From JALYNX01 sp963749415 (lineage in GTDB: Bacteria; Actinomycetota; Acidimicrobiia; Spongiisociales; ZC4RG35): a stretch of DNA of 64,000 nucleotides. The notes under the pieces were generated by a model that searched no databases, was not told the DNA's origin, and was given only the letters and a program-made list of their open reading frames with translations. The stretch is from the NCBI GenBank assembly GCA_963749415.1, contig CAVVMG010000001.1, positions 2,356,001 through 2,420,000 on the forward strand, written 5' to 3'. Every line of letters begins with the position of its first letter. Within the stretch, counting starts at the first letter, position 1. The position numbers were made by a program, and so were the translations under genes. Positions 19,229-28,297 of this stretch are shown here, piece after piece.

Positions 19229-20656
19229 CTAAGCGGACCCAGCCATCCCCCGCGCCACCTCGATCAGGGTGCGCACCGCAACCCCGGATCCCCCTTTGAC
19301 CTGCTCCCCCAAGGTCTCTCGGGCCCGAGCCGGGCCTGCGATATCGAGGTGTGCCCATGGCCGCTCGCCGGCGTATTCGGCCAGGAACAGCGCGGCCACG
19401 ATGGCACCCCCATACCGGCTGGCCGAGATGTTCTTGAGATCGGCGATGTCGGAATCGATCGTTTTCCGGTACTCCTCAAACAGTGGCATCTCCCAGAAAG
19501 GCTCTCCGGCGAGCGAGGCGGCAAGCAATACCCGGGAGGCGACATCGGGATCGTTGGCGAACACAGCTCCGATCCGGTCTCCGAGCGCAACCCGCGCCGC
19601 TCCGGTCAGGGTGGCCACGTCGATAGTGATGTCCGGCTCGCCTCGAGCGACGACCCCCAACCCGTCGGCGAGGACCAGACGCCCTTCGGCGTCGGTGTTC
19701 AGGACCTCGATTGTCGGGCCCTGCACCGGACGGAGCACATCGCCGGGGCGGGTCGCACTCCCCCCGATCGCGTTGTCGGTGAGCGGGAGCACCGCAGTGA
19801 CCCTGACGGGCAGGCCGTGGCGGGCAATGGCGATCGTCGCCGCGGCCACAGCAGCTGCGCCCGACATGTCGTCCTTCATCTCCTCCATGAAATTGGCCTG
19901 CTTGATCGAGAGCCCGCCGCTGTCGAATGTGATCCCCTTGCCTACCAGGCCGAGGTGAGCCACTGCCGATTCCGGGTGATAGGAGAGGATCACCAGACTG
20001 GGATCGCGGTCCGACCCGGCAGCGACGCCAAGCAAAGCCCCCAGGCCCTCTTCCTCGATCCGGGCCGGTTCCCAGGTTTCGGCCTCGACGCCCGCGTGCT
20101 CGGCGGCCACCCCAATCCGCCTTGCGAACTCGGCGGGTGCCAGGTCCAGGGCAGGAGTGTTCACCCAGTCCCGGGCCATATTTGTTGCCTCGGCTCCGAT
20201 CAGGGCTTCTGCGATCTCACCCTCGTCGGCGCTTACGACATCGAGCCGTCGAATCGACAGCCCTTCGCCATTCGTCTTGTAGTCCCGGAACTCATATCCC
20301 CCGAGGATCGCTCCCTCGACCACCGCCCGAACCACCCCATCCACCGGGACCTGGCCCAGTAGCGTCACCGCTCGCTCCGTCTTCACAGCGCGGACCGCGT
20401 TGCCGATCCCCGCGCGAATCGTCTCGAAGCTCGCATCGTCGCCGAGGCCCACGATCATCAGAGCCGCTGCTTGCGGATGAGGCAGAGTGACGACCTGGGC
20501 CGGCTTGCCCTCGAATCTCGCCAGCTCGAGCAGCATGCCATCGACCGCACCCACGGTTTCCTCCGCACCGGGTATGAACTCCCGGTCGGTGAGCATGGCG
20601 ACGATCAGGGTGGCGTCGGTCAGGTCGGTGTCGGGACTGGCAGTGCGGATGTCCAA
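19229..20656 (-). CDS. pepA: Leucyl aminopeptidase, M17 family
   Basis: 475 residues, typical of PepA. Cytosolic hexameric aminopeptidase with two metal ions. The metal/catalytic motif NTDAEGRLVLAD is intact, as are GLVGKGITFDSGGLSIK (conserved Lys and Asp, given here in one short block) and MKDDMSGAAAV. The N-terminal ~160 residues form the less conserved macro-like domain. It follows a small membrane-protein gene with 12 bases between, and is probably in the same transcript. A general peptide-turnover role is likely; no direct link to the glycan genes is seen. Confidence 0.94.
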   Translation of the reverse strand: MDIRTASPDTDLTDATLIVAMLTDREFIPGAEETVGAVDGMLLELARFEGKPAQVVTLPHPQAAALMIVGLGDDASFETIRAGIGNAVRAVKTERAVTLLGQVPVDGVVRAVVEGAILGGYEFRDYKTNGEGLSIRRLDVVSADEGEIAEALIGAEATNMARDWVNTPALDLAPAEFARRIGVAAEHAGVEAETWEPARIEEEGLGALLGVAAGSDRDPSLVILSYHPESAVAHLGLVGKGITFDSGGLSIKQANFMEEMKDDMSGAAAVAAATIAIARHGLPVRVTAVLPLTDNAIGGSATRPGDVLRPVQGPTIEVLNTDAEGRLVLADGLGVVARGEPDITIDVATLTGAARVALGDRIGAVFANDPDVASRVLLAASLAGEPFWEMPLFEEYRKTIDSDIADLKNISASRYGGAIVAALFLAEYAGERPWAHLDIAGPARARETLGEQVKGGSGVAVRTLIEVARGMAGSA

Positions 20657-20668
20657 GATCGCTCCTTG

Positions 20669-21349
20669 TCAGTTGATGGGGTAGAGCCCGCCGGCCACGA
20701 CCCAGCCGAGGAAGACTCCTCCGACGGTCGTGAGTAGCGCAAGGTAGGACAGGCCGGTGGCGGACATGACGCCCGAGTATGCCGGGTACCGCAGGGAGGC
20801 CACGACTCCCACCATCAAGATCGCGGAAGTCGTCATCAGCACCCAGAAGGCGACGGCCGGCCCTCCATCGGGCATGCCCACCATGGTCATCACCACGGCA
20901 TCGGTGACGATTCCCACGATCCCGACGATGGCCAGGGCACGCAAAGACCACCGAGGAAGGCTGGGATCGATCAGGTACCAGTGACCGAGCATCATCTCCC
21001 CGGTGACGCCGCCGAGCGCAAGTGCGGCCAGAGCAGCGGGCACCAACCCTCCTTGCCATGCAGTGCCGATCAGCAACGCTGTACCGGCGGCGACCTGGAG
21101 AGACCCTGCGAGGCGTCGATTCCGAGCCCAGACCAGACCGAGACCCAGCAAGAAGAGGCTGGCCCAACCCCACCAGGGGCTCTCCCCAAAGGCAGCAACC
21201 AACCCGAGGACCATCGCCACCGACCCGGTGAGCCAGGTGAATCCCGGTCCCACCACCCCTGACAGTGCAACCAGCCCCGCGGCCACGGACAGCCCCGCAG
21301 CCCATCCGACGAGCAGGAGCTCGGGAAGCGCGGTGAGGTCCTGGGGCAC
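20669..21349 (-). CDS. Polytopic membrane protein of unknown function
   Basis: 226 residues, nearly all hydrophobic, with about seven predicted helices and short loops (for example GEMMLGHWYLIDPSLPRWSLR between helices). I do not recognise a family motif. The gene sits 12 bases upstream of pepA and 28 bases downstream of the large membrane protein at 21378, all on the same strand, so the three may be one operon. Confidence 0.65.
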   Translation of the reverse strand: MPQDLTALPELLLVGWAAGLSVAAGLVALSGVVGPGFTWLTGSVAMVLGLVAAFGESPWWGWASLFLLGLGLVWARNRRLAGSLQVAAGTALLIGTAWQGGLVPAALAALALGGVTGEMMLGHWYLIDPSLPRWSLRALAIVGIVGIVTDAVVMTMVGMPDGGPAVAFWVLMTTSAILMVGVVASLRYPAYSGVMSATGLSYLALLTTVGGVFLGWVVAGGLYPIN

Positions 21350-21377
21350 GGGCCGGGATGATATGGCGTGGTGGCGC

Positions 21378-23114
21378 TCAGTCCTCGAAGGTGTAGACCG
21401 CCGCCACCCTCTCTTCCTCGATCAGGATCGGCTCGCCCACAGTCAGGTCGACGAGCGCCGCAAGCTCCGCCTCGTTGGGCTGTCTCCTCCCGGCTTCGAC
21501 GAGGATCATGTACTTGTTGTCGCCGTCGAGCGCATCCACCTCCTGGATGGGGTCGGCGCCCGGGTGAAATATGCGTGTGGAACACTCGGAGTAATAGGTC
21601 ACTTGCGGCGCCGGAGTGGTCATCACCGCACAAGTATCCTCACCGCTGATCGTTGAAGCTTCCTCGGCTGCGAGCTCGATGGGCTGATTGACTGCGGCTC
21701 GATTCTCGACACCACGCCGCACCGAGCCGGTTGCCAGCACGAGGGAGCCGAAGAGCAACATGCCGAGACCGAGCGCGACGGCTTCGACCCCTCTGCCCGC
21801 CCGCCCCGCGAGCCACGAGTCGACGGAGAGAGCCCCGGCCACCATGACCAGCGCCAGAGGAAAGAAGACGAAGCGTGGCTCGCCATGGGAGAGCAGCCCG
21901 AGCGCCAGGACCTGCAGGATTGTCGGGACCAACAGGAATAGGTATCGCTCGCGAAACTTCGGATCCTGCCACTGCCCGATGAGGCCGCCAAGCGCAGCGA
22001 TCGAAGCCACTGGCCCCACGAAACCGGCCAGCGGCCAAGCCATCAATGCCGCGTAGTCGACGAGTCCCTCACCCACATAGGCGCGCTCCGCAATTCCTCC
22101 GGTGTAGGCGAGGATTGCCCACGGCGTCCCCCCGAAGTCCATTGCCTCCAGGGCATGGGGAATCAAGCCGACCACCCCAACGACCGCGAGCGCCATAAGA
22201 GGCCCCGGTCGTGACTTGATCTTTGGCCACCACAGGATCAGGGTCACGACACCGATCAGACCAATGCTGAGAAGGCTCTGGTAGCGAAGGTAGAAGGCAA
22301 CCCATGCCAGAGGAAGGAACCAGAGCAGGCGGTAGGTCGGTAGATCGCGCATCGCGAACTCCCTCCAGACGATCACCATTCCGAACACCAGCAACGCGGC
22401 GGACGGGACGTCGCTCAGGTATTCCGTCCCCCTCCTGAGAAGGGCCGGGCCGGCCACGATCCCGATGGCAGCAAGAGCAGCGACCCTCGGGTTGCCCATC
22501 CGGTCACCGAGAACCCACACCCCGACCATGAGGGCCAACAATCCGGCTAGTCCGATAATGCGCAGACCACCCTCGGCTCCACCTATTGCAAGGACGACGT
22601 AGCCGTACACCGACATCCCGGTGGCGCGATGTCGCGACCAACCGGTGTCGGGTGTCCCCTCGAGCCAGCTCTTGGCCTTGACCCCGTACGCCGCCTCGTC
22701 GTGCCCGAGAGTCCCGCCGTTTAGGACGAGTGGCAAGACGATGAAGACGATCAACGGGATCATCACCCCGCCCCAGCGAAACCAGTCCCAGCGCCACCTC
22801 GGCAATCGTTGGCCTGCGACCGTCCAGAGCAGAGCCGCCAAGGACCCGGCTACACCGGCAGTCTCCAGCCATCCCCACCCCGACATGAGACCTGATGCCA
22901 CCGCGAGGATTCCAATGCCCGCCGCCCCGACGGCCTCGATTCGAGCCGGGCCCCGCTCGACTAGGCCGACGATGACGCCCGCGCCCATACCGACGAGGAA
23001 CACCCAGAACGGGCTCGAGTCGATGAGGCCCATGACGAGCGCAGCACCGAGCACGAGCAAAGCGCCGATGACACTGAGTGCCGCTCCGCGAGAAATCGAC
23101 CTGACAGTGGCCAC
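21378..23114 (-). CDS. Polytopic membrane protein, GT-C (PMT/ArnT-like) glycosyltransferase candidate
   Basis: 578 residues from GTG 23114; the frame extends to 23864 but that part is antisense to another gene. There are about twelve helices, with the first large loop holding GHDEAAYGVKAKSWLEG, an acidic pair in the position where ArnT/PMT-type GT-C enzymes keep the catalytic Asp, and a later YLSDVPSAALLVFG. A soluble C-terminal domain of ~130 residues follows. GT-C enzymes use polyprenyl-phosphate sugars at the outer membrane face. The acceptor is not predictable. Confidence 0.65.
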   Translation of the reverse strand: MATVRSISRGAALSVIGALLVLGAALVMGLIDSSPFWVFLVGMGAGVIVGLVERGPARIEAVGAAGIGILAVASGLMSGWGWLETAGVAGSLAALLWTVAGQRLPRWRWDWFRWGGVMIPLIVFIVLPLVLNGGTLGHDEAAYGVKAKSWLEGTPDTGWSRHRATGMSVYGYVVLAIGGAEGGLRIIGLAGLLALMVGVWVLGDRMGNPRVAALAAIGIVAGPALLRRGTEYLSDVPSAALLVFGMVIVWREFAMRDLPTYRLLWFLPLAWVAFYLRYQSLLSIGLIGVVTLILWWPKIKSRPGPLMALAVVGVVGLIPHALEAMDFGGTPWAILAYTGGIAERAYVGEGLVDYAALMAWPLAGFVGPVASIAALGGLIGQWQDPKFRERYLFLLVPTILQVLALGLLSHGEPRFVFFPLALVMVAGALSVDSWLAGRAGRGVEAVALGLGMLLFGSLVLATGSVRRGVENRAAVNQPIELAAEEASTISGEDTCAVMTTPAPQVTYYSECSTRIFHPGADPIQEVDALDGDNKYMILVEAGRRQPNEAELAALVDLTVGEPILIEEERVAAVYTFED

Positions 23115-23174
23115 GGGCGGCACCTTACGGCCGCATTGGCCGTCCGCGATGCTCAGCCCTGGGAAGATGGAGAG

Positions 23175-24158
23175 GTGACGAACCTCCCAGGTGTCGACGT
23201 GATAATCCCGGCGGCCGCCTCCTCCGCGTCGATCGGTGACACCATCGATTCTGTGCTTGCCCAGGGCTATGCCGGGCTGCGATCGATCGTGGTGGCCACC
23301 TCCGACCCCGAGACGATCGAAGTAGCAGAGCGTCACGGGGCCACCGTGGTGCCTAATCCCGGAGGCAGCACGCCCGCGGGGCTCAATCTCGCTCTTGCCT
23401 CGGGCTCGGCTGACATCGTGGCCAGGGTCGACGCCCACGCCACCATCCCCCCCGGGTACCTCGACCAGGCCGTGACGACCTTGATCGAAACGGGTGCCGA
23501 TAACGTCGGCGGCATGCAGGTCCCTGTGGGGGTTTCGGTTTGGGAACGTGCGATCGCCGCAGCGATGGCCTCTCCGTTCGGGGCGGGTGACGCTCGGTAC
23601 CGGATCGGAGGTTCGGCAGGGCCGGCCGAGACCGTCTACCTCGGTGTGTTCAGGCGCTCGACCCTGGAGCGCCTCGGGGGTTACGACGAGCGGTTCGCCC
23701 GCAACCAGGACTACGAGCTCAACCATCGAATACGCCAGTCGGGTGGGGTGGTCTGGTTCGATCCCTCCCTCAAGGTCGCCTACCGACCGAGGGGCTCGCT
23801 GAAGGCCCTGGCCAGCCAGTACTTCCAGTACGGGACCTGGAAACGAGAGTTCTCTCGCCGACACCCGGGGTCCTTGCGTTGGCGACAGCTTGCGCCCCCG
23901 CTGACCGTGGCGGCCCTCGTCCTATCCCTCTTCGTCGCCATCTGGTGGCGTCCAGCCGTTCTGGTGCCCGTGACCTACGTGCTCGCCCTGATCGTCATCG
24001 GTCTGGCCCAATTCCCCCGCATCGGCCCGCCCGCGCTCGGCGTTCCATTGGCCCTGGCGACGATGCACCTCGCCTGGGGATCCGGGTTTCTCATCGGGCG
24101 ATCAACGTCTGATAGAACGACCTCACCTCGGCCTCCGGCCAGCGGAATCGCTCCCTGA
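23175..24158 (+). CDS. Glycosyltransferase family 2 with C-terminal membrane helices (ExoA-like)
   Basis: 327 residues from GTG 23175. GT2 fold with DVIIPAAASSAS, VARVDAHATIPPGYL (metal-binding acidic site), a GGMQ segment after it, and LGGYDERFARNQDYELNHR for acceptor binding. Two or three helices at 245-310 anchor it in the membrane. Resembles ExoA-type enzymes of succinoglycan synthesis. It is divergent from the GT-C gene (60 bases between) and overlaps the next gene tail-to-tail by 68 bases. Confidence 0.85.
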   Translation: MTNLPGVDVIIPAAASSASIGDTIDSVLAQGYAGLRSIVVATSDPETIEVAERHGATVVPNPGGSTPAGLNLALASGSADIVARVDAHATIPPGYLDQAVTTLIETGADNVGGMQVPVGVSVWERAIAAAMASPFGAGDARYRIGGSAGPAETVYLGVFRRSTLERLGGYDERFARNQDYELNHRIRQSGGVVWFDPSLKVAYRPRGSLKALASQYFQYGTWKREFSRRHPGSLRWRQLAPPLTVAALVLSLFVAIWWRPAVLVPVTYVLALIVIGLAQFPRIGPPALGVPLALATMHLAWGSGFLIGRSTSDRTTSPRPPASGIAP

Positions 24159-25137
24159 CCTCCATCGCCTGCTTCAAAGCGGCACGCTTCGAGTCGGGGC
24201 GCACTGCGTCCTCGATCGCCTTGCTCATGGCCCCGACATCGCCCGGCTCGACCAGCCATACCGCGTCCAAGCCTTCCAACACGGCGCTGGTGCCTGGTAG
24301 GTCGGTGGCGACCACCGGCACTCCCATCGCCAGGTACTCGAGAGTTTTCGTGGGCAGAGACTCCCGGTAATTGGCCAGGTCTTTGAGTGGCGAAAGCCCC
24401 ACGCTGGCCTTGGCCACGAGCTCGAGCGCCTCCCGATTCGGAAGCCGGCCGGTCAGGAGAACCTCGCCCCTGGCTGTCGACTTCAATTCGACTTCGAGGC
24501 CGTCGTCGACCCGGCCTATCGCAACGACTGGGACCGAGGAGAGGGCGCAGGCATCGACAGCATCAGCCACTCCGCGGGCCAGGGTGACATCGCCGAGATA
24601 GATGGCCGACCCGTCGCCCTCTTCGAGGGGTTCCGGGTAGCCCTCCGAGCGCGGGTAGTTGGCGAAGACCCGGTGGTCCTCCCGGAACAGCCGCTGGTAG
24701 CCCGCCTCGGCCAGGGTGAGGGTGAGGTATCGCTCGGCTAGCCGATAGAGGCCCCGGGCGAGGAGGCGGAGGGCAGGCTTCGTCCACCACGGCGCCCATT
24801 CCTTGTAGCGGATCTGCGACTCCAGGTCTTCGTGGACGTCGAAGACCACCGGCCGGCGCCGGAGGATCCGGGCCAAGACCCCCGCGGGGATCATCTCCGG
24901 GTCGTGCAGGACCACTACCGACCATCCGCGCCGCATCATGATCCTCAGCGCCCCGAGATTGCGCCGGAGCCGACCTCCGACCAGAGGGACCCAGGTCAGC
25001 CCTGTGCCATCGGAGGGACCCGGATCACGGCTCGCATATGTCACCGGTATGACGTCACTAAGGGTCCTGATCAGGCGCTCCCTGATCCTCGTGTCGTCGG
25101 GCGAGTGGACCGTGGTCAGGACCAGGGCCGAGCTCAT
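24091..25137 (-). CDS. Glycosyltransferase, GT4-like (GT-B fold)
   Basis: 348 residues from ATG 25137; the upstream frame is shadow of the dehydrogenase gene. N-terminal domain has LVLTTVHSPDDTRI and VVLHDPEMIPAG then VFDVHEDLESQI. The C-terminal domain holds ANYPRSEGYPE, IYLGDVTLARGV, LLTGRLPNREAL and LEYLAMGVPVVATDLPG, the GT4 donor-binding segment ending in the conserved Glu/Gly pattern. Start overlaps the stop of the nucleotide-sugar dehydrogenase by four bases, so the two are co-translated. Confidence 0.85.
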   Translation of the reverse strand: MSSALVLTTVHSPDDTRIRERLIRTLSDVIPVTYASRDPGPSDGTGLTWVPLVGGRLRRNLGALRIMMRRGWSVVVLHDPEMIPAGVLARILRRRPVVFDVHEDLESQIRYKEWAPWWTKPALRLLARGLYRLAERYLTLTLAEAGYQRLFREDHRVFANYPRSEGYPEPLEEGDGSAIYLGDVTLARGVADAVDACALSSVPVVAIGRVDDGLEVELKSTARGEVLLTGRLPNREALELVAKASVGLSPLKDLANYRESLPTKTLEYLAMGVPVVATDLPGTSAVLEGLDAVWLVEPGDVGAMSKAIEDAVRPDSKRAALKQAMEVRERFRWPEAEVRSFYQTLIAR

Positions 25138-26426
25138 AGCGCTTCTACGTTGGAGGCCTCGATCCCGCGCCGCCGATAGACCCCCCTGGCGTCGAACACC
25201 TGCGGAACCTGAGCCGCAATCATCTCGTAGGGGAGATCGGAGTGGTCGGTGAGGATCGCCGCCAGGTCGAAGCCGGATAGATCTCTCCCGTTGGCGACCT
25301 GGAACCCGTGGGCTTCGATCCGCTCGGAAGCGACGTGGGGGTCGAAGATCGACACGTTGGCACCCCTGGCGGCGAGCCGCCCTGCCACGTCGACCGATGC
25401 CGACTCCCGGTCGTCGGAGACATTCGGCTTGTAGGCGATGCCTACGACCAGGATGTTGCTGCCCAGGACCGCGAGTCCCGCCGAGTTGAGCAGGTCGGCG
25501 ATCCGCTGCGCGGTGTACTCCGGCATGCCCGTGTTCACCTGGTCGGCGGTTTCGATGAACCGAGTGGCGAAGTTGGCCTCCCGGGCCCGCCATGCGAGGT
25601 ACTGGGGGTCGAGCGGTATGCAGTGTCCGCCGACACCCGGGCCCGGGTAAAACGCCTGGAACCCAAACGGCTTGGTGGCCGCGGCATCCACCACTTCCCA
25701 GATATCGATATCGAGCTCATGGCTGAGCTGGGCGACCTCGTTGATGAGCCCGATGTTCACCGCCCGGTAGGTGTTCTCGAGGAGCTTCGCCAACTCCGCA
25801 GCGCGGGCCGAGCTCACGAGATGAACCGAAGGAACCATCCGCTTGTAGGCAGCGGCCGCCACCCTCCCCGAATCGAGGGTGACCCCGCCCACCACCTTGG
25901 GGATGTCCGCGGTCTTCATCTCGTCGCCAGGTGATACACGCTCCGGGGAGAAGGCAACCCAGACGTCCTCGTCCAGGGTGAGCCCGGCCTCCTGCACCGC
26001 CGGAACCAGGTAGTCCTCGGTGGTGCCTGGGTAGGTGGTGGACTCGAGTGAAATCAATTGCCCGGGGCGGGCAACCCGGGTGATGGTCTCCGCGGCGGCC
26101 GAGATGTAGGAGAGGTCCGGCTGCCTGTTTCTCCCGAGAGGGCTCGGGACGCAGATGAAGATGGCATCGGCTTCGGAGAGGGCTGTGGCATCTGCGGTGA
26201 ACCTCGCGCCGCCGGCGATGGCGGCACGGAGAGCCTCATCGGACACGTCGCCGATGTGGGAAGCCCCCGACTCCAAGGCAGCGACACGGGCGGCAGAGAT
26301 GTCGAATCCAATCCCCGCCAGACCACTGTTCACAGAAGTCACCAGCAGAGGGAGACCCACATAGCCGAGCCCGACGATCCCCGCGGTCCATGGGTCCTCC
26401 GAGAAGAACCTCGCTCTATCTGTCAC
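25134..26426 (-). CDS. Nucleotide-sugar dehydrogenase (WecC/TviB type, UDP-HexNAc uronate forming)
   Basis: 430 residues. GIVGLGYVGLPL at the N-terminus binds NAD; the active cysteine is in GPGVGGHCIPLDP; LENTYRAVNIGLINE and AYKPNVSDDRES are typical of the UDP-N-acetyl-mannosamine/glucosamine dehydrogenases rather than UDP-glucose dehydrogenase (compare GGSCFPKD in the enzyme at 3075). Makes a UDP-HexNAc-uronate for acidic polysaccharide. ManNAc or GlcNAc preference cannot be read from sequence alone. It is followed in operon by a GT4-like enzyme. Confidence 0.88.
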   Translation of the reverse strand: MTDRARFFSEDPWTAGIVGLGYVGLPLLVTSVNSGLAGIGFDISAARVAALESGASHIGDVSDEALRAAIAGGARFTADATALSEADAIFICVPSPLGRNRQPDLSYISAAAETITRVARPGQLISLESTTYPGTTEDYLVPAVQEAGLTLDEDVWVAFSPERVSPGDEMKTADIPKVVGGVTLDSGRVAAAAYKRMVPSVHLVSSARAAELAKLLENTYRAVNIGLINEVAQLSHELDIDIWEVVDAAATKPFGFQAFYPGPGVGGHCIPLDPQYLAWRAREANFATRFIETADQVNTGMPEYTAQRIADLLNSAGLAVLGSNILVVGIAYKPNVSDDRESASVDVAGRLAARGANVSIFDPHVASERIEAHGFQVANGRDLSGFDLAAILTDHSDLPYEMIAAQVPQVFDARGVYRRRGIEASNVEAL

Positions 26427-26448
26427 TGCGAGCGGATGGTAGGAGCGC

Positions 26449-28257
26449 TCAGGATCCCCAGGCCCGCTTGAAGAATGCCGCCATCTGGCCCCTGGTCACA
26501 TGGTCCTTGGGGCAGAACCTGTTGTTGGTGGGCGGATTGCACCCCAGTGTGATCTTCGCCTGGGCAATCTTGTCGATCGCGCCCTCGAACATCGATCCCT
26601 CGTCGTCGACGAAATGGTCGATGCTGCTTGCGGGCAAGGCGAGGGTGCGGGCGAGGAATGCGGCCATCTGCTCTCTCGGGATGAACTGGTCCCCGCAATA
26701 CCGATCGGGGCCGCAGCCTTCTGTGATGCCGGCCTCGAAGAGGCGGTTGGCCGCCGATTCGTAGAACCGTCCTTCGTCGTCGGAGAAGTGGTCACTCGAT
26801 GGGACCGGGAGAGCGAGGACACGGGCCAGGAACACCGCCATCTCCCCCCGGGTCACCTTGTCGTCCGGGCAATAGTTGGTGTTGATCGGCGGGTTGCAAC
26901 CCTCGCTGATCTTCTCCTGACCCATCCAGATGATGGCGTCCTCGAACAGGTGGCCCGCGATGTCCAGGAACGGGCCCTGATACCGGGTACCGATTACGTA
27001 CGGGGAGACACGAACCGCCTCACCGTCTCGCCGGAATGCGTTGGCGCCCAGGAAGAGCCGAAGGCTGTCTCCCCAAAGATCCTTGGTGACGGCGGCACTG
27101 CCCTTGCGGCCCGTGAATCGGACCACCGCTCCCGGAGGCCCGGCCACCACCTCGACCATCGTCACTCGATCCCATCCGAAGGCCGAGGTGATCTTCGGGG
27201 ATTTCACCACCACGGTCCAGCGGGCGAGCGGGTTGACGCTCGGGTCGGACGACCACGGATCGGGCTCGGAACGAAGCCAGGGCAGCGCGGCACCGCCCCA
27301 CACGAACTCGACGTTCTCGCTGGCTCCACCGTTCGACGACGAGTAGAAGGCCTTGGCGATATCGAACTCGTATGTCGATTGAGGGTGGACCAGGATGTCG
27401 CCCACCGTGTCGTTCACCGCCGCCACCCACGGCGCCCCGCCGTTCGCCGGGTTCTCCTTGCTCCAGCCGGCGTAGGCCTGATCGGCGGTGGTGCTTCGAA
27501 GGTGACAGCCGCAGCTCGACAACCGGCCGGACCCGTTGCTGCCGCCCCGCTCGGCGGCGGTGGCGACCGCATAGCTGCGCCCGATGATCGCCTGGGCACG
27601 CAGCGCATGAGTGGGCCACGAGGAGGGCACCTCAGCCAGGCCGTAGAGATACTCCTGGAGGCTCAACGTCACATTGGTGTGGAACCCGGCAGTCGATGGC
27701 GTGAAACGGATCACGCCCCTTGCGTACTCCTTGCCATTCACCCGGAACCTGACATTCGTGTTCGCCGACTTGATCAGTCGGCCATCACAGGGGCCCCAAC
27801 CCAGGTTGCCCATGGTTCCCTTGCGGAACCTGCATTGACCCCCATTTGCCTCGAACACCCAAGACTCCCCGGGATCGATGGTGGTGTCGGTGAAGGCTGA
27901 CCCGTTGCCGGGCGGACAGGTGATAGCCGGCTGGCAGATGGACAGCGGTCCCCCGACCGCAGTCAGACTGACCACGCTGGTGTTGGGGACGAGCCCCACC
28001 CAGAGCCCGTTGGCGGCAGTGCTCCAATGACCGGGCATGTCCACAACCGAGGTCCCGGCGTAATAGTGCTGGAGGATCTGGGTGGAGTTGCGGCCGTCCT
28101 GGGCCTGCCCCAGCGCCCCAAACTGAGAGAGGCCGACACCGTGGCCCCAGCCGCCGCCATCGAATTCCCATTCCTCGTCGGCGGCGAGCGCAGGCGCGGC
28201 CAGGGAGAGAAGGGCCAGGCCCATAGCCAAGACCGCAATCGGATGACGGAGCCTCAC
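26449..28257 (-). CDS. Exported SpoIID/LytB-domain protein with three SLH-like repeats
   Basis: 602 residues from GTG 28257, giving a clean signal peptide (RLRHPIAVLAMGLALLSLAA, cut near PALA-ADEE); upstream frame overlaps the neighbouring gene. Mature part: GGWGHGVGLSQFGALG, the hallmark of SpoIID-like proteins, a SpoIID domain to about 310 with QEYLYGLAEVPSSWP and AQAIIGRSYA, then a linker, and three SLH-like repeats from about 430 to the end. Outer repeats read GCNPPxNxxxCP and VTRGxM; the middle one has a shorter Cys loop (GCGPDRYCGD). SpoIID enzymes are lytic transglycosylases on denuded glycan strands. Wall-anchored hydrolase is the likely role. Confidence 0.85.
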   Translation of the reverse strand: MRLRHPIAVLAMGLALLSLAAPALAADEEWEFDGGGWGHGVGLSQFGALGQAQDGRNSTQILQHYYAGTSVVDMPGHWSTAANGLWVGLVPNTSVVSLTAVGGPLSICQPAITCPPGNGSAFTDTTIDPGESWVFEANGGQCRFRKGTMGNLGWGPCDGRLIKSANTNVRFRVNGKEYARGVIRFTPSTAGFHTNVTLSLQEYLYGLAEVPSSWPTHALRAQAIIGRSYAVATAAERGGSNGSGRLSSCGCHLRSTTADQAYAGWSKENPANGGAPWVAAVNDTVGDILVHPQSTYEFDIAKAFYSSSNGGASENVEFVWGGAALPWLRSEPDPWSSDPSVNPLARWTVVVKSPKITSAFGWDRVTMVEVVAGPPGAVVRFTGRKGSAAVTKDLWGDSLRLFLGANAFRRDGEAVRVSPYVIGTRYQGPFLDIAGHLFEDAIIWMGQEKISEGCNPPINTNYCPDDKVTRGEMAVFLARVLALPVPSSDHFSDDEGRFYESAANRLFEAGITEGCGPDRYCGDQFIPREQMAAFLARTLALPASSIDHFVDDEGSMFEGAIDKIAQAKITLGCNPPTNNRFCPKDHVTRGQMAAFFKRAWGS

Positions 28258-28297
28258 CTTGGGTCCATCGGTCGGCGGCCCGTGCCTCTGAAGCAGA

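Noticed and set aside
26500..27900. 466-residue plus-strand frame
   Set aside because: Antisense to the SpoIID-SLH gene, which has signal peptide and family motifs.
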